Origin: Liolophura sinensis
Lineage: Eukaryota; Mollusca; Polyplacophora; Chitonida; Chitonidae
Assembly: GCF_032854445.1 (NCBI RefSeq)
Contig: NC_088302.1
Coordinates: 47,094,521 to 47,158,520 of the forward strand
Reading direction: 5' to 3'
DNA: 64,000 bases
Below the pieces are notes generated by a model, which did no database searches, had not been told where the DNA came from, and saw only the letters and a program-made list of their open reading frames with translations. Below, one piece after another: positions 35,894 to 48,100 of the stretch (position 1 is its first letter; each line of letters begins with the position of its first letter). Made by a program: the position numbers and the translations under genes.

Positions 35894-35899
35894 TTTATT
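35894..35899 (-). promoter_or_regulatory. Candidate SCLT1 polyadenylation signal (AATAAA)
   Basis: TTTATT on the plus strand gives AATAAA on the minus strand about 210 bases after the SCLT1 stop codon. It is the first plausible hexamer I noted downstream in this AT-rich region, and others follow. Transcript data would be needed to choose. Confidence 0.3.
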
Positions 35900-36106
35900 G
35901 TCTATACAAATAAAATATTTGATAATTTCACATAATTAAGTAAGAGACTTCATAATCCATTCTGTAAAACAGTAATCTTCTTGTCTCAACTAAACAGCTA
36001 GTTTAACATGGTGAGATCTATGATACACGTATGACCTATGTGGGGCAAATGGAAGTCTTTGTGACAGCTTTCCGGACTTCAACATCAATGACTGGCTGTT
36101 CCACTA

Positions 36107-39100
36107 TCACCTCTTATAGATTTCATCTAACAGGTTTTCAACATTTTGATCAGCGCCACTGAGGTCAGACATAGCCAAAGGATCTTCTGTTCTGTTCCTG
36201 CAAAGAAAAGTGACACAAAACATTAATATCATTTAAATTAATGGGAGTTCTTGAACATAACACTCACAAATTTTCATTTATACCAGTTTTATGGGGTGGG
36301 GGTGGGGGAAAACTGGAGTACACCACTGACCCTTGGCGACCTCATGCACATGTGACAACCACTGTGTGTCATGTTGGTGAATAGCAAATGACAACCACAG
36401 GAGCACTAGAAGCAGGGGGATACTGAAAGGAAAAGACCTCTAAAACTATGCACAAAATATACTTTCATTTATTTTTCAGATTTTTGTGAGAGCAGTTAAA
36501 GGCCTTCAAACATTTGAATTCTAAGGTGAGCTTTACGAAGTTTAGGAACTCTGACGTCACAGGAAATTTTTTTCAACTCTAATGATGACACTGAATGTTG
36601 AGAAAACTCATTTTACACATGAATAAAACATTACTGATAAACATTACTAATACTGTTCTCAAAAATTCCTTTCTTCTGGTCAACATCAGGAAAAAAAAAA
36701 AGGTGATGTGATGTCAGAGTTCCTAGATACTGTCAGCAAGTCTCACAGAGCCCACCACAGTATTCAAATGTTTGAATGCCTTTAAACACTTTAAGAAATC
36801 TGATAAAATCTGAAAGTATTTTTACACATAGTTTTCAATTGTGCGTATGATGAACCTTACTTCATATTTTAGCTTTCTTTCACTTGAAACTTCCCTGCCC
36901 AACAACGGAATTGAACGCAATTTTGATGTGACTGAGCAACCACTCCCATGTTTAACAAGTATAAAACTGAAAACATGTATATGTCACAACTGACCTAAGT
37001 TAAAACTTGCTTTAAAGGTAACATTACCTTTGTTAATAAATGAAAGTTCAGAAATCTGATACATAGTATTAAGTACCAGCATGTACTTGGTTAATACCAT
37101 TTTTAAACATAATGTAAAGTCTTTGTAATTTTTGCAGGATCTCTTCACATACAGTATCGCTATTCATGATGGTGGTATTTTCTTGCACATTTACCCAGCA
37201 GCCCTTGTAGATGATATCATTCTGCTTCGCCCAAGTTCTCGCTCTAAGTTAGACTTATCCAGTTTGATCTGCTTCTCCCGGTTAGCTTGTCTGGCCAACT
37301 GGAATTGAGAAGTGAAAGTGAAAGTGAAATCCAAAACGGTTCGTGACTAGAACATTTGACAACCAAGCTCCTGAGAAAACCTGCACATCCATAACAGAAC
37401 TTTTATGCCTTGAGCATACATTGCAATTTTTACATGGGCTTCTGTAGAGTTTACTTGAGAAACCTTGAAGAACTTCAGCACAATCATAATATTTAATGTA
37501 ACACAGCACGGAAAGCTATGGTGCATGTTGGTTTTACAGCCTTTCGATCAATTTGTTAACAGGATACAACATGAAATAAGTTCTGAGTATGATGGTACGT
37601 GGAAACATATTACCTTAGTACTATCATAATACTTAATATGTGGAATGCTACGGTGCATTTAACTGTTGCCACAAAGTTGCATTTACACCCCTTCAATCAA
37701 TTTATGAACGGGTTACAGGATGAAATGAGTGGCGAGTATGATAGTACATGGAAATCTGTTACTGTAACACTATCCTGAGAATCAAACCTCACCTGTTTAC
37801 TGGTCTGAGATGCCCTGAACTCTGTGTCTCTTACACGGTCCTCAAGGCGCCGGATCTTGTGACTGTACTCAACAATAGTTCTCTCAGCCTAAAAAAATGT
37901 CATAAATACACAGGTATATTGCTGTTAATAAGAGAGGAAAACCAATTACATTTGCAGGTAAAGGTAATATTATAGTACTTTGGAAATACTCAACACAGTT
38001 TCAGGGGTCAGTTGTTTAAAGTTAATACCAGTCTGTTCCTAATACAAAACTAATAGCAAATGCCAAGTTAATACTCTATTGACCAACTAGACCCTTGACA
38101 TGATCTTTAGCATTGAATCTTTGTGTGTTTATTTTGTACCAATTTAACAAGGTTTTTTTTTTAACCTACATGTAATTCAGTATGGCAAGACACATACCTC
38201 AAATGTTTTCACTTGACTTTCTTTGATCAGGGAGGTCAGCTCCTCATTTCGTTTCTTACACCGGCTCAGTTCTGTCTTGTACTCATTCAGCTTTGCTTCT
38301 AACTTCTGCGCTATTGTGTTACACTCTTCCTTCCATCTACAACACGACACAACACAAAACTATAATCATTTTGTTTGTGAGCATGATGTTGTTCTTTGCA
38401 TAACAAGAAAACTTTTGATAGATTTTTTTTTTTTTTTTTGATTGGTGTTCTACGCGGTACTCAAGAATATTTCACTTATACGACGGCAGCCAGCATTATG
38501 GTGGGTGGAAACCGGGCAGAGCCCGGGGGAAACCCATGACCATCCACAGGTTGCTGGCAAACCTTCCCACGTACGGCCGGAGAGGAAGGCAGCATGAGCT
38601 GGTCTTGAACTCACAGCGACCGCATTGGTGAGAGGCTTCTGGGTCATTACGCTGCGCTAGCACGCTAACCGACTGAGCCACGGAGGCCCCTTTTGATATA
38701 AACTGCACACTCCTTAATATGCTGTGTGCTAGGTTTTTTGTTAGAATTAATCAGTACTTCAATCTATTATATAACATTTCTCTTAAAAATATACCAACAA
38801 TATAACTTTGTCTTCATTTTGCACCTGTGTGTGCAAACAGCATGTGTCAAATATATATATATATCCATATTTGTCATTGCATAAATTTGAAGTGTTGCCG
38901 GTGTATATAGCCCACAGTATTCATATAATACTGAGCTGATATACACAACTGAGTCGATACACCTTGCCTGCTAACACACTAATGCACAAGTGTAGTACAA
39001 TTATACTACTAAGTAGGCATACATGTATTGTAATGTGAGGATATATCATTCACAGGTAAAATATGCAGTTTACAGGTTTATTTGTTGATAAACACCATAC

Positions 39101-42100
39101 TAAAAATGTTTCACTCATACATGGTGGTTGGTTTAATGGCCGGAGGAAACCAGAGTGCCTGGAATAAAAAACTTGCTTTTGGCAAGTTACTGACAGATTT
39201 TCCCACTAATACATAGGAATACAGATATTCACACTATATAGGATGATCGGTCGTGGACAAGTGGTGTTCACTTATCATTAGAAGGGGCAACCACCACAGG
39301 AGTTTAGGTGAAAGCTTATTGTCACCAAACCCTTACAAACAATGAGAAAAGGGTAATCTACAAATTCCCTTCCCAAGGGCGGGATTGAATTCATATCTCA
39401 TACGACATCTTAACTGACAGACAAGTGTCTTAACAACCCAGCTAAAATCTGCTCCAAGGGTTTTACTAGTGGTTGTATTGTGTGTTTACTGCGTGTGTGA
39501 GGTAAGCAGTACAGGTAAACATCAAAGCCCTGTCCACCCACCTGGCCGTCATCCTCTGCTGGGCAGACAGAAGTTTCCTCATCTCAGCCTGACTGTGTCT
39601 GTTGGCATCCTCTGTCGTCTGTACCTTAGCCTCCAGTTCTCTCATTTGTAAAAGCTGGTCCTGCTCAATCAGGCTCACCTGTAACAAAGAGTGGTTTGAT
39701 TAGTTCACCTGTAACAACTGATCTTGCTCAATCAGGCTCAACTGTTACAAAGACTGGTTTGATTAGTTCACCTGTAACAACACTGGTCTTGCTCATTCAG
39801 GCTCACCTGTAACAAAGAGTGGTTTGATTACTTTACTAGAACAACTCATCCTGCTCAATCAGACTCAACTGTGACGGCCGATTGATTAGTTCACTATACT
39901 GATGAAGGATGATCGGTTACATGTACTTAACATCTGCCCCAAAATGAAGAACTTTATCATTATTTCACTGTATGAACAAATTAATGAATAATTTTAATAT
40001 CTGCACCTAATGTCGTTCTGATAACAACCAAGGCAATCATCATGCTGTTCCTAGCTACACTTGTTTCATTTCAATATTACACATGACAGTACAGCCTTAC
40101 TCAATTATATCATTACCAAACACCATATCTGTATCTATTGATCACACTTCCTAACACTACACACTGCACCTTCACCAAATTAGTACACTTTTAAGCTATC
40201 ATGGAAGTTCCTCTGATTATGTCTTTATTATGTGCTAATGCTTCTTCATTATTATTTTATTTTTTTTATTTATTTGATTGGTGTTTTACGCCGTACTCAA
40301 GAACATTTCACTTATACGACGGCGGCCAGCATTATACTGGGAGGAAACAAAGCAAGGAGGAAACCCATGACCACCCACAGGTTGCTGACAGACCTTCCCA
40401 CTTACGACAGGATCTTCATTATTACACTTCCCATTAAACACCTATATTTTAGCTTCTTTCTAAAACTTCTTTACCATGACCTGTTTATTACACTTAACAC
40501 TGACCTCTTTATTACACTTCATGACACATATCTACATGTGCATATACTACAGCATCCTTCTAACACTTCTTCAAAATGACAACTTATTATATGCTTAATA
40601 TTATGCTTATTAATACATTTATTCTACAACTGATCTCCTTATTACACTTCCCTCTGAATTATTTATTACACTTCCTAACACATACAGATATATGTTAGCT
40701 TCTTTACAACACTTCTCTACACTGACCTCTTTATTACACTTCCTGACAAATAGATGTACATGTATATTCTAGCTGCTTTTTAACTCTTCGCACTGAATTA
40801 TTTTTTGTACTTCAGACTGACCTCTATATTACACTTCACATTGACCTCTTCATTACACTTCACACTGATCTCTTCATTACACTTCACAATGACCTCTTTA
40901 TTACACTTCACATTGATCTCTTCATCACACTTCACAATGACCTCTTTATTACACTTCACATTGATCTCTTCACTACACTTCACACTGACCTCTTTATTAG
41001 ACTTCACAATGACCTCTATATTACACTTCACATTGACCTCTTCATTACACTTCACAATGACCTCTTTATTACACTTCACATTGATCTCCTCATTACACTT
41101 CACACTGACCTCTTTATTACACTTCCTGACGGCAGCATCCCTCTCCTGCTGAGCCCCCAGAAGTTTGTTCTTCAGCTCATCAATGTCATGGAGGTAGCGC
41201 AGTCTGTCCTCGTTCAGACTCTCTGTCTCCTCCCCCAGCTGTTTCAACCTCTGCTGCATCTGGCTAAGCTGAGTGCTCAGCTGCAGCTGCTCCTGCTTGT
41301 TACTGAACACATAACAACAGCATTAATGGCGGATAATGGTACCAGAGATTATCAAAGTCGGTTTCACAGAATGACGGATTAACATTTGTTACTGATTTAT
41401 TCCATACATGTTTTACAGCAATGGTCAGGCACTATAGTACTATTTATACATTTACATGAACAGTTAGAATAAAACCCTGACTTTGATCAAATATGAAAAA
41501 AACTGTCCAGATCCCGAAAAGAAATCCCTCCCGAACATCTTCCCAATATAAAACCACAACTGAGCTAAGGTAAGCCAGATTTGAACTCGCATCATTTGTC
41601 AATGGTCTATGAACTTCAATAAAGACTAGCACTTTCCACTTCTCGACCTTGTGATAATGTGCAGCAGGTGCTCAGTATTGTGTGAGAATTTCACGTCGGT
41701 ACAGCACAATCAATGACAGCAAGCCCAATTCAGTATTGCAGTACTTCACCGAAGCTCTTGGTACTTCATGAAAGCTGTACTTTACCTGCTTAGTACTATG
41801 ATTTCATGAGCTGTGCTGTGTGACTTATATGCCAAATGGTATACAATTTTGTGTTACTGTGGGACCTGTAATGTATAGTAACCATACAGTATGGATAAGT
41901 GAATGTTTTGCCGTGTATAGATAACTTACTTCATCTGGTCTAGTTTCATGGCTTGTTCAAGGGCCTCACATTTCATCAGGGTCTCATCCCTGGCTCGCTC
42001 TGCTACAATGGCCCTCCTGCTGATGTCCTCATAGCTGTCTCTATCCTTACCTCCCTGGACCAGACCCTCCTTGTATATCTACAGCAGAGACAGCTAAACT

Positions 42101-45100
42101 GACACACACCACACTCATACCCATAACTTACCTAGTACATTCAACTGATTCAAGGACATACATTTCATAGTTAGTTTAAAAACACTGAGTCATGTTTAAC
42201 TATTAAAAATGCACATGTAATATGATGTGGTAATATATGTAATTTAGATAAAAGACAATGAAAATGGTAATGCTTCTCTACATGTACAACATGGTCCTAA
42301 TACTGCAGACATGGTATGAAGCAGTAATCATTTATTCAGTCCATTCTTTTCAGATCAATCTTCCTACCAGTGAATTAAGCGTTCATTTCACTAAAGCTGT
42401 TATCAAGGTCATTTTAACCAAAGAAAAGGGACCATAATACTGGCCGCCGTCGTATAAGTGAAATATTCTCGAGTAAAGCATAAAACATCAATCAAATAAA
42501 CAAATAAATAAATCAAAGGAAAGGGATTACTTTTTACGGTGCAGGAAACACACCCTGACAGAAAAGCATACTTGACATTTTATTGGTTACCAAGATTTAA
42601 GCAACACTATACTGCACACTTTGTACCTTTTCTAATTCTGATTCGGCTGTTCTTTTCTCTCTTAAAGCTCTATCCAGCTGTGCTTGTTTCTCAGCATTAT
42701 CCTGTCAAGAGATAATTTTACAAAATCATAATCAGACACTCTTACAGCTAAAGCAAGTAAGACACACCCAAGAGGGCATACATCTACACGATGTCTTATG
42801 TATATACATGTATTCACTGTTTTAATGTCAAACCTAGTGCTTCAAATATGAATTTTATACTTACTCAAGGCTATTCACCCTACTCGATGTCCATCAAGTT
42901 TAAGAATGGAGGAAACATGGTAAAACGGCCACCTCATGGTTTAAGGACTAGTGTACTAGTGTGACAACAGCACTCCTAACCACTTAGCCAACAAGGCACC
43001 CTATATGTCCATCAAGTTTAAGAATGGAGGAAACATGGTAGAACCGCCACCTCATGGTTTAAGGACTAGTGTACTAGTGTGACAACAGCACTCCTAACCA
43101 CTCAGCCAACAAGGCACCCTATATGTCCATCAAGTTTAAGAATGGAAGAAACATGGTAGAACCGCCACCTCATGGTTTAAGGGCTAGTGTACTAGTGTGA
43201 CAACGTGACAACAGCACTCCTAACCACTCAGCCAACAAGGCACCCTATATGTCCATCAAGTTGAAGAATGGAGGAAACATGGTAGAACCGCCACCTCATG
43301 GTTTAAGGACTAGTGTACTAGTGTGACAACAGCACTCCTAACCACTCAGCCTACAAGGCACCCTATATGTCCATCAAGTTTAAGAATGGAGGAAACCTGG
43401 TAGAACCACCACCTCATGGTTTAAGGACGAGTGAACTAGTGTAACAACAGCACTCCTAACCACTCAGCCAACAAGGCACCCTATATGTCCATCAAGTTTA
43501 AGAATGGAGGAAACATGGTAGAACCACCACCTCATGGTTTAAGGACTAGTGTGACAACAGCACTCCTAACCACTCAGCCAACAAGGCACCCTATATGTCC
43601 ATCAAGTTTAAGAAAGGAGGAAACATGGTAGAACTGCCACCTCATGGTTTAAGGACTAGTGTACTAGTGTGACAACAGAAATCCTAACCACTCAGCCAAC
43701 AAGGCACCCTATATGTCCATCAAGTTTAAGAATGGAGGAAACATGGTAAAACCACCACCTCATGGTTTAAGGACTAGTGTACTAGTGTGACAACAGCACT
43801 CCTAACCACTTAGCCAACAAGGCACCCTATATGTCCATCAAGTTTAAGAATGGAGGAAACATGGTAGAACCGCCACCTCATGGTTTAAGGACTAGTGTAC
43901 TAGTGTGACAACAGCACTCCTAACCACTCACCCAACAAGGCACAATATATGTTTGCTAATTCTACTTTCAATAAGGTTAAGATTTTGAGTCAAGTACTCC
44001 TTTTTAGCAAACAACAAAAACATTTAACTCCCTTTGAGTCTGGAGCTATTTTCATTTCACTAACAATCTGCACACCTCTAGTTTGCATGTTGTGAGACTG
44101 GATTTTATATATTAAAATAAAACCATAGTTACAGTCAAACTGTGGTAAAATACACCTGGCTTTAACTGTTGAGAATACAAATGAGGGCTTTGCTTAGTTA
44201 AATTTGTGACAAAATTCACTGAAATATCTCTCCTGAAATACTTACCATTTCCATACTATGCAGTTCTTGCATCAGCTTCTCTATGCTGTCATTACATTGT
44301 TTACGGACAATGTCAACCTGTTGAAAAAGACGCAAATACATTTCAAATCCCAAAACACATCTGTCAATAGGAGCAAAACAGAATCAGCTTTTGAATGGAT
44401 TTACCAAAGAAGTGAAAATTAAAGTCATCAAACATAGTATGTACAACATGGTACCTTCTATCTATTACATGGTACATGTGCCTGTTATCTGCAAGAATTC
44501 AGAGATTACTTTCATGATCTTCAAGGAATTTGCAAAAGGAACTGGTCAATGTACAAGCCAAATGTACATGTATCTGCATTCTCCTCCAGAGAGGATTAGA
44601 ACAGATGGAGATTAGTACAGATGGAGATTAGAACAAGATGGAGGTTAATACAAGATGGAGATTAGAACAAGATGGAGATTAGCACAGATGGAGATAAGAA
44701 CAAGAGGGAGATTAGAACAAGCTGGAGACTAGCACAGATGGAGAATAGAACAAGATGGAGATTAGAACAGATGGAAATAAGAACAAGATGCAGATTAGAA
44801 CCAAATGTAGATTAGAACATGATGGAGATCAGTACAGATGGAGATCAGTACAGATGGAGATAAGAACATGATGGAGAGTAGTACAGATGGAGATTAGTAC
44901 AGATGGAGCTAAGAACAAGATTGAAATTAGTACAGATGGAGATTATTTATTTATTTATTTATTTATTTGATTGGTGTTTTACGCCGTAGTCAAGAATATT
45001 TCACTTATATGATGGCGGTCAGCATTATGGTGAGTGGAAACTGGCCACAGCCCGGGGGAAGCCCACGACCATCCGCAAGTTGCTGAAAGACCTTCCCACT

Positions 45101-48100
45101 TACGCCGGAGAGGAAGCCAGCATGAGCTGGACTTGAACTCACAGCGACCGCATTTGTGAGAGACTCCTGGGTTATTATGCTGCGCTAGCGCGCTAACCAA
45201 CTGAGCCACGGAGGCACCCTGATGGAGATTAGTACAGAAGGAGATTAGTACACATGGAGATTAGAAAAAGATGGAGAAGACCTTTGGGAAAACAAGTCTA
45301 TTAAACTATGATAAATGAAATAAAATTTCCCCTATGACTAAGCTGCACATTTCACCTGATTCGGAAGGGTCTTTAAAGTGAACATAAAGTCAGCTACTAA
45401 AGCTGAATTAATTAACAAAGTAGTACTCCAGAAATGTTTTAAAAATATTAAAAAAATTCTACACCTCTTATCAACAAAATAAATAGCAAACAATTGTCAG
45501 TACCTAGCCACTCATTTGGTGACGCCATTTTGCCATGTTACAGCTATATACGGTGACGTCACAAATCCTAGGAGCTCTTCTGTACCATAGGTATTAAGCA
45601 ATGTGACAAATGAGAAAATGGAAACAAAAATGCCTGATGCCCAACCAAAGAGTATCAGCTCTGTTCTGTGTTCAAAGGGCCGACCTTTCTTTTAGCTTGG
45701 TGTTCAGTCAGTACGATGTTTGTGGACACAAGCGTCATGATTTAGCAGCCCTGCTTGTCCTCGTCCTTAATGGGTGTAAGTATTTGGCCTAGCTGACTGC
45801 ACTAGCCTCAGGGAATTTACCGAACATGGTAGGACCTTCTGATTGATAACAAACTGTTTCATTCAGATTTTAGGAAGATATTTTCATAATAAATCGAACT
45901 TTGCTAATGAAAAATAATGCAAAGTCACAATATTTTTGTGACTCTCCCTAGGGAGTTTTCTTGCACACTCCCCCTGACAAATTACTGCAGTGTCCTGTCC
46001 AACATATATACATTGTGACACGGGCAACCGTTCTCAGTCCCCTGCTCATAAATGTGTCATTCAAAATGCATCAGTTTACCACTTAGACTAACAAAACACA
46101 ACGACAATAGAGAGCTAATAGGTTTTTTGACGTGACAGCCAATTATCATGTGACAGTTTCAGCTCTAATGATTGGCCAAGTTCATAAGGAACTCTACAAC
46201 ATGGCTACTAGGAGCGAATTGTCCGTCAGTGCCATACATGGTACATGGAGGATAAGATACTACTGAGTTTCAGAGCTACAAGTAATATGTGATGACAACT
46301 GTTTGACTCTAAAAGTTCAAATCTCATCAGACATCTCTACAGACAGTAGATTAATAACAGTAACACAACTTCTGGCATCACTGGTAAACATGTCCATGTG
46401 TAAACACTTGCATAAAACATGATCACTGTGTAGAAAACAATCAGTCTTTTTTTCTAATTGTTTGTCCCCACATTCTAGCATCCAGAAGTAAAACAAAACA
46501 TTTTGGCAACAAGCCACTTAACCTTGATGAATACTAACACTAATCATTGATTTATTTGTCAGACCTATGTACTGCACACAGTCAAGGATCCTTCACCTAG
46601 CAGTGTTTTAGGTGGAGGAATCCAGACAGAGCCAGGGGCAAATCACCCGGCTTGCCAGGCAACAAGCAAATATCCAGTCAACTACATGTATGGCAACAGT
46701 CAAATGACTGGGAGCACAGTTTAAACATGTTAACCTGTTTTTAATGAATCATGCTATGAAGTATGATGTACTTCAATCAATATACTTGACCAATAAAAAG
46801 ATATAACCTTATAAGCCATGTTTTTCTTTGTTTTCTTTTGAACCACATTAATTTGAAACAACAGCTACATGTACAAAACCAATCCCCTTTTTTCTTCAGC
46901 CTACACCATCAATTACTTTACAAGTTTTCACCCCGCACTCTGTGTTATCTTATATCTTCATCACATAGAGGTATTTTCTCCATAATAAAGTTTGCCATAC
47001 ATACTTGTCTTCTTGACTGCACTCCAGCCTCATTAATCAGTTTTGTAATGGTGCTCTGTAGCTGTTCTATCTCCTCTTCCTTCTGGTGTACTAACACCTC
47101 AGCCTAAACAGCCAAGAATTCACAATTTTTCTATAAATATTGTACTTGTAAGTATTGTACCTACCATTATAAATTTATTTATTTATTTGATTGGTGTTTT
47201 ACGCTGTACTCAAGAATATTTCACTTATACGACGGCGGCCAGCATTATGGTGGGTGGAAACCGGGCACAGCCTGGGGGAAACCCACGACCATCCACAGGT
47301 TGCTGGAAGACCTTCCCACTTACGGCCGGAGAGGAAGCCAGCATGAGCTGGACTTGAACTCACAGTGACCGCATTGGTGAGAGGCTCCTGGGTCATTACG
47401 CTGCGCTAGCGCGCCAACCGACTGAGCCACAGAGGCCCTACCATTATAAATAAAAGATTACATCTCATATCACATCAACTTCTACTAACATATAGAATAA
47501 TTTCCCTTCTTGTTATGTACGACACCATGATACACCATTATTTTTATATACATTAAAAGTTATGTACAATGGGTCAATATTTTTATACATAACAAAGTAT
47601 ATATGATCACCAAAAATCTGACTACACTTATACCTTACCGATGTATGATGTAAGTATGTTATACTGAGGTTATGAAATTACACAGTAGAAGGGAATTTAA
47701 CAGAAGGCAATTTTACAAGGCTTTGCACTTCACCATTAAGTGACTGGGAAGCTGCAAGCAGTATGATCCGCAGTATCAGCTTTATTAACATGTGCAGTAA
47801 CACCTGCAGTAACATCTGCAGTAACACCTGCAATAACACCTGATTTTACCTGATCTTTCTCCAGTATGGCATTCTCCACTATTTGTACACTCTCCCGCAC
47901 CTGGGAAATACTTTCCAGTTCTCGCTGTTCTAAGTCATCACTGTGATAAGAACAATAAGGTACTCGGTCACTCAGCAATGATTATTAAGCAAGCATAAAC
48001 CAAATAAGTCATTATAATTGTGTATATACACGTATATATAGGCTTAATGTGCTTTGTGTTTTTAATTAAAATGTAATAAGTTAATGAAGATCTAAACTTT

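Larger units (their letters stand above)
30122..36106. other. Intergenic between KY/stalk gene and SCLT1, with SINEs
   Basis: The 5' part of the KY/stalk gene (start codon and promoter) must lie upstream of 30121, but I could not place it. An open frame at 30506-30769 (+) has no recognisable domain. 33.6-36.1 kb is AT-rich and probably includes the SCLT1 3' untranslated region. Repeats here are listed separately. Confidence 0.5.

Noticed and set aside
42880..43945. CRISPR-like array
   Set aside because: Units are contiguous 118-bp tandem copies with no unique spacers, and the context is a eukaryotic intron.
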